From: UBA2031 sp037189985
GTDB taxonomy: Bacteria; Pseudomonadota; Gammaproteobacteria; Pseudomonadales; Moraxellaceae
Assembly (NCBI GenBank): GCA_037189985.1
Contig: JBBCJX010000031.1
Location: forward strand, 62,001-126,000
Direction of reading: 5' to 3'
DNA: 64,000 nt
Shown here piece after piece: positions 25,056 through 33,173 of this stretch (the stretch's first letter is position 1; each line of letters begins with the position of its first letter). The notes beneath the pieces are model-generated. The model worked only from the letters and a program-made list of their open reading frames with translations. It ran no database searches and had not been told where the DNA came from. Position numbers and translations under genes: made by a program.

Positions 25056-27191
25056 TCAGTAAAGACAGCCAGCAACCGGGCCCGTCTCCACGATGCCTAG
25101 CGAATCGTATACCAGTTGCTTCGTGATCGGACCCGGATTTGTCGGGCTAGGCTCATTGCTGCTGGACCAAGATGCGCGCAAGGTACGCCACTGATTGATC
25201 CACTCAGCTGTATCAGGAGTCAGGGAAACACAACCTTTTTCATTCGCACATGTACCTCCCGATATACTGTCCCCATTTCTAAGCCTAATGACTGAATGCG
25301 ATTTCAGGAAATCGGCATGGCTACTGAAGCCTGAACCGGCACCGATCCGGATGGCAAACGACCTTTCGATATTGCTGCCTGCCTGAATGCCGGGTAACTT
25401 TGCACCGTGAATAGCATAAGCATCTGGCAATATGAACAAGGGAGTCATGAATACCGTTTTGGGAGGGAAATCGGTTCCTAGGGTCTCGGTAATACTCATG
25501 ACGGTTCCCATGGAATACTCCTGAAAACCACCGGGCTCCTGCAAGGTATCCAGATCAAGATCAGCATTGCAGTTCTTGGTCGCAGCACTTGGATCATAGT
25601 TGAGATTGGTCACGATATTGCCATCGGCAAGAATGGTGAAGTACACCGTTCCCAGAGACTCTCTGGAAGCACTGGTCAGATTACCGCTACCATCCAGTTT
25701 TGAGTTCTTGAAAACAGCCTTGATGTTCAAAGGAAACTTGATCGTCGGCGAAGACGCGAGACCCTGGAAGTTGTGCCAAAACGCTGGATCCAGCGTAGTA
25801 GCCACCGCCGGGTTGTGGATCAAGGTATACGTTGTCTTGTGTACCGAGTTTTCAATGCACGGAGCAGAGCCCGCTCCTGAGCCCACAGGACATATATTGT
25901 TCGAGGGTGAAATAGAATCCACCAGCTTCCACTGCCCCAAAGGGCTAGCGCTGGCGTCAGGGTTATCGCCAAAAAGATTGCGGTAAATGGTTGCCGTACC
26001 CGCAACAGCACCACGCTCCATTCGGCCCTGCGTCAGAATCAATTGCTTGTTAGTGGCCGGGCCGGGCTCATTGCCGACCAAATCATGTAACTGTACCGAC
26101 AAGCCATTGAGATTGCCTGTGCGCGGCCACAGTGGCACGCCATGACTCTGCTCGAAACTGCCTGGCAACAGCGCCATAGGCTTGGGATCAGAAAACGAAT
26201 TCAAAGGTAAACTCGCCACCCCTTGTGAATACACCCCTCCTCCTACCGTCCTGCGCTTGCGGTCCACCAAGCTCCATATGGCACCGATCAAGCGACTATC
26301 CGCTGCAGTTGTGCCAGTTGATCCAGTCAGTCCAGCATCGTTGCAGTCATCGCCACCGGAACAGACAGAAAATAGGTTGGGGGTGACATACATACCCGCA
26401 AGCGTGCTGGCGACACCGCGTGTCAAGGCAACATCCGCAGCAGAACTGGAAATCAGTGTATTACGCCCGGCTGGCAGCATCGTGAGGAATGGCTGAACAA
26501 TCTCATCAAAAGACAGCACATCCGGATAAGCAGGATCACCCGGTAAAGTAGTACTAGCCGGCTTCGAAAAATCATTGGCCACAATAGACTGGCTCAGCCC
26601 GCTCAGCTTTTCTTTGTCATCCTGGCTTAGTACCACGCGACGTGCCGGTGAATTCAAGGGAATTGTCGTATTGTTATCAGTACTCAAGGTCTGCAAGAGT
26701 CGTGTGATATTGTTCTGTGCCAGAGCATTATTGGGCGCAAGGTCAATCGGTGTCACGTAAACATACATGGGTGGGCGACCCGAGCAATCTTCACCTTCAT
26801 CGTTCTCCGTAGGCGGTCTTACCACGCAGATCGCGGCAGGTCTTCTTATCGTAACCGAGCCTAAGGTTATCCTCTTGGCCTCACTCAGCGGCACATCAGG
26901 CTGAATAAGGGAGAAAGTGGCCTCACTGTCCTTGGGGCAAGAAAAGAAGCCATCAAGCTCCGTGCGCGACCTGACCTTGCCACACTCATAATCTAGATCC
27001 TGCACTGCATCGACAATGAAACGCCCAGGGATGCATGTAGTATTTGCAAGTGTACTGCACTTTGTTACAGGCCCCACAATGGGGTCCGGCAGATTGCTGG
27101 TCTCTCCTTCACACGAGGCAAGCAGAACTCCTGCAACAACCGGAAATACTGCACGCAGGCAGCGATTGGTGAAATACGTCATGTTATTCAT
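25056..27191 (-). CDS. filF: FilF-like large lipoprotein of the fil cluster
   Basis: 711 residues from the ATG at 27191, whose ATGA overlaps the filE stop. The N-terminus has a lipoprotein signal peptide with lipobox LASC (modified Cys27), so the protein is probably lipid-anchored to the outer membrane. The mature part is Thr/Ser/Asn-rich with scattered Cys, contains the segment YVYVTPIDLAPNNALAQNNI and no enzyme motif I can name. The length, the lipobox and the terminal place in the cluster match FilF ('putative pilus system protein') of Acinetobacter. Role unproven; an outer-membrane accessory or surface component is inferred. Confidence 0.72.
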   Translation of the reverse strand: MNNMTYFTNRCLRAVFPVVAGVLLASCEGETSNLPDPIVGPVTKCSTLANTTCIPGRFIVDAVQDLDYECGKVRSRTELDGFFSCPKDSEATFSLIQPDVPLSEAKRITLGSVTIRRPAAICVVRPPTENDEGEDCSGRPPMYVYVTPIDLAPNNALAQNNITRLLQTLSTDNNTTIPLNSPARRVVLSQDDKEKLSGLSQSIVANDFSKPASTTLPGDPAYPDVLSFDEIVQPFLTMLPAGRNTLISSSAADVALTRGVASTLAGMYVTPNLFSVCSGGDDCNDAGLTGSTGTTAADSRLIGAIWSLVDRKRRTVGGGVYSQGVASLPLNSFSDPKPMALLPGSFEQSHGVPLWPRTGNLNGLSVQLHDLVGNEPGPATNKQLILTQGRMERGAVAGTATIYRNLFGDNPDASASPLGQWKLVDSISPSNNICPVGSGAGSAPCIENSVHKTTYTLIHNPAVATTLDPAFWHNFQGLASSPTIKFPLNIKAVFKNSKLDGSGNLTSASRESLGTVYFTILADGNIVTNLNYDPSAATKNCNADLDLDTLQEPGGFQEYSMGTVMSITETLGTDFPPKTVFMTPLFILPDAYAIHGAKLPGIQAGSNIERSFAIRIGAGSGFSSHADFLKSHSVIRLRNGDSISGGTCANEKGCVSLTPDTAEWINQWRTLRASWSSSNEPSPTNPGPITKQLVYDSLGIVETGPVAGCLY

Positions 27192-28165
27192 TTCTGCCAC
27201 TTTATGCCGAGCGTGCCATACTTGGATAGCTTGTAGGCGGAATCATCATGAACAGCACCAGCCTCTGGCACCACCACAAGAAAATAGGACTCTTGCGGTC
27301 GCAGAGTAAGGTGGGCTTGCAGCATTGAATATCGTGTTTTTGTAGCTTCGAATTGATGCTGGAAATATCCGGTCAACACCCGCGTAACACAACCATTCTT
27401 AGCAGCAAATGCAATGACAGGCTTGCCGAATGCCGGTTTTCGCTCGGTTGAGGCATAAGACATCACAGTGAGCATACCTCCACCGTCAGCATCCATGCGA
27501 AAAACCTCAAGAATCTGCCGTGGCTTTACAAAATTGAGGGCTTGCCTATCCAGCTGTACTCCTGTGACTTCCCCCTCTTTTAATGCCTTTATCTTCTTTA
27601 TTTGGGCAACAGCAAGGCAAAGATTGTCAATGTCCAGAAGTGCCCGCATGTCGGCCACTTCTGTCAACTCATGGTACTCATCAGGAAGCGGGGTAAATGC
27701 GCGCTCAGGCAAATTGGGCTCCTGAGCAGGTGCAATCAGGTGAGCCCCCTCATCTCCGGAAACTCTTTCCTCGACACGGGCTCTAACACCATCATTGATG
27801 ATATAAAAATTACTTTTCTTCTCGGGGTTGAACGAAGTGGAATCGAGGATTTCACTATCCAGATATTCATCACTGTCATAAGGAGCCCACTTCGAAGGGG
27901 GCTGGCTGATTTTCTGACTAGCAGGCGCAGTAGATACAGCCTTTTTTTCTACATCTGCCTTTGAACCAAAAAACTTCTTTAGCCCGAGAAATCCCCAAGG
28001 ACTTGCTGGAGCATCAGTTTTTTTGGGGACCTGAGAAGTAGATTGATCATCCACCAGCGTATGAACACGCCCGTCCGGATCAACCACCTGATAGAAACGC
28101 TGCTCCGCCTTTACTACCTGTACCGTAAATACCAACAGCGCACAGACAACTAACCGTGCAGGCAT
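27188..28165 (-). CDS. filE: FilE-like periplasmic protein with DUF4124-like start
   Basis: 325 residues. A signal peptide (about 1-20) is followed by RFYQVVDPDGRVHTLVDD, which resembles the DUF4124 domain of many periplasmic proteins, then a charged, low-complexity linker (about 45-160) and a compact C-terminal region (about 165-325) with LVVVPEAGAVHDDSAYKLS near the end. Starts 8 bases after the filD stop and overlaps filF by four bases. Matches FilE in position and layout. Function unknown; likely a periplasmic assembly factor. Confidence 0.72.
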   Translation of the reverse strand: MPARLVVCALLVFTVQVVKAEQRFYQVVDPDGRVHTLVDDQSTSQVPKKTDAPASPWGFLGLKKFFGSKADVEKKAVSTAPASQKISQPPSKWAPYDSDEYLDSEILDSTSFNPEKKSNFYIINDGVRARVEERVSGDEGAHLIAPAQEPNLPERAFTPLPDEYHELTEVADMRALLDIDNLCLAVAQIKKIKALKEGEVTGVQLDRQALNFVKPRQILEVFRMDADGGGMLTVMSYASTERKPAFGKPVIAFAAKNGCVTRVLTGYFQHQFEATKTRYSMLQAHLTLRPQESYFLVVVPEAGAVHDDSAYKLSKYGTLGIKWQK

Positions 28166-28173
28166 TCTTTACC

Positions 28174-29874
28174 TCACCAACGGGTTCGATAAGCAAGTCC
28201 GACCATGGTAACAGCTGCTTTTGTCTGAACATCCAAACCTGCATAAGGGTTATAGACAATATTGTTCAAGCCTGTGCAATTCACATTACAACTGGTATTG
28301 GCAGGAATGGAGTCTTTGGAATGGAGGAACATGGCTGTCAGATCAATTTCTGTATCCTTGTCAAACTGGTAACCAAGACCGACACCGTACAGATATGCCT
28401 GATTGATAGGTACCAATGACGAACGCTTGTTGTCCGGAATGGCAGAGTTACGGGGCTCAAAGCCCGCACGGAACTTGAGTCGCTCGTTCCATGTGTATTC
28501 CATGCCTATCCCCCAGCTCCAAGGACTTTGATAACCCAAGGGCATTGACAACGAGGTAGCTGTTGCGCCAGGAGCCAGCAAACGTGCCAATTGGAGAACA
28601 CTGGTAGAACGATCAAACACAAGGTTGAATGCATCCCACTCGCCATAATCTGTCCAACCAATATCAAAATTGATCTGGAGGTCAGGCATGATCTTGTACT
28701 TTATGCCTGTCTGGAAGTGCGCGGGATATACCAGATCCATGGAAATTTGCCCGCCCTCTTTGGGAGGCACATATCCGGGCAAGCCCAGAATTGCGAGCAG
28801 AATCTGGCCTGTTACAGAGCCCCCAATGGCATTAAAAACATCCTGAGTGCCTTGGGCATAGGAAACCGTGTACTTACCCTTGAGATGCATGCGTGCCTGG
28901 CTCTGATACACCATACCAAAGGCAAAGTCTTCATTGGGCTCCCACAACAAACCGAGGTTGTATGTCGGGGAAAGTGACTGCTGCATGGCCAAGTCAAGGT
29001 TGGCCAAGCTAGTGAAAGGACCAATGCCCTGATCAGCGTTACAGAAGCCAAAGAGGAAAAGATCAATAACAATATTGGATTGCCCCTTGAACGGAGGGCA
29101 TATCTGCTCATCAATCACTCGCATCACACCCAGCAACTCATTGGGAGAGCGAAAGTCAGTTTGCAGAGCAATCGCTTGGTACGAAAGCCCAATCGAGGCA
29201 CCTACGGCCAGTGTATCCGTGACCTGAAAGCCAACGGAAGGGGACAGCAAAGTAATACGCTCCATGGCAACACGCTGGCCAAGAAAATTACCGGGGTCAT
29301 CATCATTACGGTAGAAGCCTGCGACCATGGGTGCATACATGGCATTGGCAAACGTGAATTTTGAACCCTCAGGCTTGATCGAGAACGCAAACAAGGGAGC
29401 AGCCACCGGCAAGCCAGCTGGCAAATCCACCATTTCATTCATGATGGGAATGTATAACGAGACGCCCTGCACCTCACTTTTGCCAACCTTGAAGCTGGAA
29501 CATAAGTCTTCGCCATCCCTGGGAGTATCCCTACATACCACCGGATCATCCGAAAAACCAAAAATTCCGTAGCCCGGAGGAGCAGAGAACTCCGACGCCA
29601 GTGAAAAATTTGCCATCAGGAATTGAAAATCAGCACGACGGCCGTCCAGCTTAGCCAAACCGGCCGGGTTGAAATGCACCGCGCTGATCCCTGGGGGATC
29701 AGCAGTAACTGCGTTCCCCAAGGAAAGGGCACGCAAATCAATCGAAAGATTTGTGGCCAGCTGCGCATTAGCAGCAGCTGCAAAAAAACATGCGCCCAAC
29801 ACTGCAAGGGCTTGCAGCCTTATACGCAACATGGTGGCTTTTATTTTTTTCATGACCCGAATCAGGTTGCCCAT
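28174..29874 (-). CDS. filD: FilD-like OmpP1/FadL family outer membrane protein
   Basis: 566 residues; the start at 29874 is 3 bases after the filC stop, with ATGs at 29853 and 29832 as alternatives. Signal peptide ending ANA before residue 39. The family mark near the mature N-terminus is LSLGNAVTADPPGISAVHFN and the following PAGLAKLDG, as in FadL/OMPP1, where this segment plugs the barrel; the rest is a run of amphipathic beta strands ending in Trp (AYRTRW), the usual C-terminal outer-membrane signature. FadL barrels import hydrophobic compounds; in this cluster it may instead serve surface assembly. Confidence 0.82.
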   Translation of the reverse strand: MGNLIRVMKKIKATMLRIRLQALAVLGACFFAAAANAQLATNLSIDLRALSLGNAVTADPPGISAVHFNPAGLAKLDGRRADFQFLMANFSLASEFSAPPGYGIFGFSDDPVVCRDTPRDGEDLCSSFKVGKSEVQGVSLYIPIMNEMVDLPAGLPVAAPLFAFSIKPEGSKFTFANAMYAPMVAGFYRNDDDPGNFLGQRVAMERITLLSPSVGFQVTDTLAVGASIGLSYQAIALQTDFRSPNELLGVMRVIDEQICPPFKGQSNIVIDLFLFGFCNADQGIGPFTSLANLDLAMQQSLSPTYNLGLLWEPNEDFAFGMVYQSQARMHLKGKYTVSYAQGTQDVFNAIGGSVTGQILLAILGLPGYVPPKEGGQISMDLVYPAHFQTGIKYKIMPDLQINFDIGWTDYGEWDAFNLVFDRSTSVLQLARLLAPGATATSLSMPLGYQSPWSWGIGMEYTWNERLKFRAGFEPRNSAIPDNKRSSLVPINQAYLYGVGLGYQFDKDTEIDLTAMFLHSKDSIPANTSCNVNCTGLNNIVYNPYAGLDVQTKAAVTMVGLAYRTRW

Positions 29875-29877
29875 GCG

Positions 29878-30891
29878 TTATTCAGCTGACGAAAGAAAAT
29901 CCAGAGGCATCGAGAACCCCAATACGACATCAGAAGCATCTTCCGTCAAACCAAAACCAAGACTGAGATTAACGATGCGCTTGGGATTGGTACGAAGGCC
30001 GAGCGAGAAATTCAGCATCGAACTCATCTGCGAGGCTGTATTGACCTGATCACCGCCCTTGAAGCTGTACTTGGTCGAGAAACCATAGGATTGTTGATAC
30101 GAGGCCGTCATGGAAACATCGTAATTGAGTGCATAGGCCAAGCCCATGGAAAAGCTTAAGGAATCACCAGGATCAACAGCCTCAAGAATACGGGAGCCTC
30201 TGGCCTGATTCAGCCCACTGACTTTGGTTGCTGTGCTGAAACTACCAGACGCAAAAAGCACAATGGGGTCAGCCACCTTGTTCATGCTTGCCCCGGCCGA
30301 AAGACTGTAATAACCCTTGCCGGTTGCCAAATCAGTATTCGTGTTTATGTCGTAAGGGCTGTCACCCGTTGCCGTAGAAAGATTCGCAAACAACGTAGTC
30401 GATGGCAGGCCACGCTTGAGAGGAACAGGCTGCCAGCGAACACCAAAGCCAATATCACCAAGGCCTGTAGTCTGATTGCTGTTCTGTGAATCAAACTTGG
30501 CCACCAAGGGTAGACTGGCGCTGAAGGTCAAGTTATCCCAGACACCATAAGAAAGATCCAGGGAGCTGGTGACACTGTGCTGTGCATCCTCCTCAATACG
30601 AAAACGCGTAATGGTACTACTGTCGTTGATAGCAATATCAATGCGGCTGTCACGGTAATAGCTGTAGCCAACATCAAACATCAACCCAACACTGCCTGCC
30701 TTCAAAAGGGAATAATTCTTCTCGGCGGCTTGAAAAACTTCTTCGAGATTTTTTTCTGTTGAGGCATCGCCTTCCTGCTGCTTGAGAGCCTCACGTGCTG
30801 TATCCGGCTGAACTTCGTCAGCAGCATGAGCAAGCTGAAAGCAAACGGGCAAAACCAGCAAAAGCCCGGAGAGTATCCCCCGATTTTTCAT
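29878..30891 (-). CDS. filC: FilC-like coiled-coil plus beta-barrel protein (FapF-like)
   Basis: 337 residues from the ATG at 30891 (AGGAAG site). A signal peptide ends AHA at 23; residues about 27-63 form a predicted amphipathic coiled coil (AREALKQQEGD, EKNLEEVFQAAEKNYSLLKAG); residues 68-337 are alternating beta strands (LMFDVGYSYYRDSRIDIAI, SLDLSYGVWDNLTFSASLPL, GLGDIGFGVRW) that would make a barrel of about 12 strands. FapF, the exporter of the Pseudomonas Fap amyloid, has this same coiled-coil-plug plus 12-strand-barrel build, and here as there the gene is next to a C39 peptidase. I infer an outer-membrane export pore. Confidence 0.72.
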   Translation of the reverse strand: MKNRGILSGLLLVLPVCFQLAHAADEVQPDTAREALKQQEGDASTEKNLEEVFQAAEKNYSLLKAGSVGLMFDVGYSYYRDSRIDIAINDSSTITRFRIEEDAQHSVTSSLDLSYGVWDNLTFSASLPLVAKFDSQNSNQTTGLGDIGFGVRWQPVPLKRGLPSTTLFANLSTATGDSPYDINTNTDLATGKGYYSLSAGASMNKVADPIVLFASGSFSTATKVSGLNQARGSRILEAVDPGDSLSFSMGLAYALNYDVSMTASYQQSYGFSTKYSFKGGDQVNTASQMSSMLNFSLGLRTNPKRIVNLSLGFGLTEDASDVVLGFSMPLDFLSSAE

Positions 30892-30938
30892 TTTATTCTT
30901 CCTGTTGTTTTTCACACTTGCCCAAACAAAAAGCAAAA

Positions 30939-31838
30939 TCATTTACGCCTGAAATACATTCGTGTCGGCACATTGATGGGCTTCTCAAAGTTACGGCTAT
31001 TGGGATCAGAGTCCAATACACGCTGCAACGAAGAGGCCCTGTCAGCAAGTTCGCCATCACGCTTGAGTGAGTGCTGCATCTGCGAAAAAGCAACCAGATT
31101 GATAGTCTGGTCATCCACATAGCGCATGTCACTCTCCGTCAACTCCAGAGCAGTATGCGGCTTGAAGCCGTTGGGAAAGACAATGAACATGACATTGTTT
31201 TCCCAGATATCCTTGAAGCGCTCTTCAGGAAAGCTGATGTTGCCCAGCGCCGGGTCTGCTACAAAAACACGGCCATCCAGATATTTCTTCACCACGACGA
31301 AATGCTTGAAGCCCGCATAATGAATAGGAACGATGGCAGGATGGTCAAGCTTCTTGAGGTCATCAAAGGAGCCCTTGTAACCACCACTGGGATGGCCCAG
31401 TACCGTGACAAGGCGTTTCATGTCCAGCAGGGAAAACCCTCGACGCTGCACAATCTTGTCAGTCTCGCCATACTTGAGCAGGCCCTCCATGATCTGGCGC
31501 TCCTCAAACTGACGGCCCAGATAGCCATTCAGCACGGTCGTCAGCGCAGCGGATCCACAACTGTAGTCATAGGCTTGGTGAACAATGTTCTTGAACTGCT
31601 GCTCAACCAGTGGCTTGACAACAACAGGCCGCTCGAGCATTGAGCTGCGGGAATCATGGCGACTATCAAGCGGGGTGTTGTAGTAAATTGACGAGCGAGA
31701 GACGTCCTGAACCTCGAACGATTCATTCGCGAAAAAATAAATCAGGGCAGCCCCGAAAACGACAGTGAACATGGCAATCTTGTTGTTATTTAGGCCGTTT
31801 TTATGATTATGCTTGTGCTCAGGCGCTGAAACATACAC
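30939..31838 (-). CDS. filB: FilB-like C39 family cysteine peptidase
   Basis: 299 residues. A short basic cytoplasmic start is followed by one transmembrane helix (MFTVVFGAALIYFFA, 23-37), placing the catalytic domain in the periplasm. The C39 papain-like triad is intact: Gln88 oxyanion and Cys94 in QAYDYSCGSAAL, His179 in GFKHFVVVKK, Asp195 in VADPALGN. C39 peptidases normally cut double-glycine leaders of bacteriocins as part of an ABC exporter; this one has no ABC part, like FapD of the Fap amyloid system. It starts 105 bases after the second DUF6160 gene and ends 47 bases before filC. Confidence 0.83.
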   Translation of the reverse strand: MYVSAPEHKHNHKNGLNNNKIAMFTVVFGAALIYFFANESFEVQDVSRSSIYYNTPLDSRHDSRSSMLERPVVVKPLVEQQFKNIVHQAYDYSCGSAALTTVLNGYLGRQFEERQIMEGLLKYGETDKIVQRRGFSLLDMKRLVTVLGHPSGGYKGSFDDLKKLDHPAIVPIHYAGFKHFVVVKKYLDGRVFVADPALGNISFPEERFKDIWENNVMFIVFPNGFKPHTALELTESDMRYVDDQTINLVAFSQMQHSLKRDGELADRASSLQRVLDSDPNSRNFEKPINVPTRMYFRRK

Positions 31839-31943
31839 CCAATACGCAGCAGAATCACCCCCTTTTTACGGAAAAGCAACCCAAGCCGGGAAGCCCTGAG
31901 CGCTGCCTCCCAAAACCCTCTTCCTTCCATGGCCGCACAGCAA

Positions 31944-32837
31944 TCAATGACCGCGCAACGTTACGGTTGCCCCTGAAATATCCAGGCCCCGCAAGACCAT
32001 GTTTCCTATTTTGGGGTTACTTACGGCACCCAGCCCGATATCAGTCTGGATGACGTCCATCCTCACATTGGGCCCCATGGTGAGATACAGGCCATCTGCA
32101 TTGACCCCCATGCCCGAACCACTGAGATCAATATTGTTCCCCACCCCACTGCCCGTGACAGTGAGGCTCCCGATACTGAGCGCATTGGCACAGTTGACCG
32201 AGGAGGCATCACACAATGCCAAGCCTCCATTCACGGTAATGCTTTCAATCTGGAAGTTATTGGTCGAGATCAGATGTCCACTTGGCTGGTTGCCAAAGTC
32301 AATGCGAAGCTGGCCACTTGTGACTATGTCGACATACCTCTGCGCATCGCCCAGCGCATCGTTAGTGGCCAGAGGATTGATCTTGAGAATCTGGTATTGC
32401 CCCCCAACGGTCGGCTGCATACTGGGAGAGCCGGGGTCGACATTGCCTATCCACAAGCCAGTCATGTGCTGGCGAATCTTGCCCGCCAATGTAAGGCCAA
32501 CCGAAAGCAGAGGGTTCGTTCCCGCTGCATGCGCACCGGCATTGAACACTGCCACCAGACCGGTGCCGCCAGAGGTGGGGGTGCATCCGGCAGCGTTCAG
32601 GCAGGTCTGGACACCCAAGCCCTTGATAAGGACCTGACCGGGGTTTAAGGCTCCTGCAAAGCCATCCTTGTCAACAATACGGAGGGCATCCATGGACTGG
32701 GAGATATCCATGCTCCAGGTCGCACCGTCCTGTGCAACCAACTCGCCCAAGGCAGCATCGTCCATGTCCTCCAATGCAAAAGCAGGGAACGACATGGAAA
32801 ACAGGATCAGGAAAGAGAACAGGGAGGGGCCTTTCAT
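31944..32837 (-). CDS. DUF6160-like secreted protein, second paralogue
   Basis: 297 residues. Signal peptide to about residue 21 (PAFA), then LEDMDDAALGELVAQDGAT, the DUF6160-type head also seen in FilA. The rest is Gly/Asn/Leu-rich with repeated strand motifs of the form IG(S/N)(L/M)-x-V/L (ALSIGSLTVTGSG, PKIGNMVLRGLDISG), suggesting a beta-helical or stacked-strand fold. It shares with its neighbour a central IDFGNQPSGHLI block and the C-terminal end GH. There are two Cys pairs, unlike FilA. Probably a secreted minor subunit or nucleator, by analogy with FapB. Confidence 0.72.
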   Translation of the reverse strand: MKGPSLFSFLILFSMSFPAFALEDMDDAALGELVAQDGATWSMDISQSMDALRIVDKDGFAGALNPGQVLIKGLGVQTCLNAAGCTPTSGGTGLVAVFNAGAHAAGTNPLLSVGLTLAGKIRQHMTGLWIGNVDPGSPSMQPTVGGQYQILKINPLATNDALGDAQRYVDIVTSGQLRIDFGNQPSGHLISTNNFQIESITVNGGLALCDASSVNCANALSIGSLTVTGSGVGNNIDLSGSGMGVNADGLYLTMGPNVRMDVIQTDIGLGAVSNPKIGNMVLRGLDISGATVTLRGH

Positions 32838-32855
32838 GGCTGCCTCTTTTTTATT

Positions 32856-32883
32856 TTTATTGATGATCGACTTTAACTGTCAA
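32856..32883 (-). promoter_or_regulatory. Possible internal promoter of the fil cluster
   Basis: On the minus strand a perfect TTGACA (32878-32883) is followed after 16 bases by AATAAA (32856-32861). It would restart transcription after the terminator at 33121-33149, but the implied leader before the ATG at 32837 is only about a dozen bases, so this is tentative. Confidence 0.3.
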
Positions 32884-33120
32884 TGCCACCGCAGGCAAGC
32901 ATTGCGACGCCGTTGCAACACACAGAGGTCACACCAATTATTACTAAGTCCTTCGAAGCCATCGCTTCGCCCCTCGGCAAACAAGGTGAAAGGAAATCCA
33001 TAAGCCCCACAAGCCAGACGAGCTCCAACACTTTCTGGTAATAAGAGGATTGATTTCCGAAGGAAATGAGAAATAAGCGGCCTTTATTCGTCAACCCACC
33101 CCACACGGAGCCAGCGCATA
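32884..33120. other. Non-coding gap between the two DUF6160 genes
   Basis: About 240 bases with no ORF that looks real (the minus-strand frame 32873-33106 has no family features). Apart from the terminator at its right end and the possible promoter at its left end, I see no distinct motif. Confidence 0.5.
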
Positions 33121-33149
33121 AAAAAACGGCAGCCTAGGCTGCCGTTTTT
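33121..33149. terminator. Bidirectional rho-independent terminator after filA
   Basis: A perfect 8-base stem CGGCAGCC-TA-GGCTGCCG flanked by A6 on one side and T5 on the other, so it functions in both directions. It lies 25 bases after the filA stop and would let the first subunit gene be made in excess of the downstream genes. Confidence 0.85.
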
Positions 33150-33173
33150 CTGTTTTTGCATCAAACCAAGAGA

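Noticed and set aside
30939..31838. Bacteriocin maturation peptidase
   Set aside because: No ABC transporter, no short double-glycine peptide and no immunity gene nearby; the Fap/Fil context explains it better.
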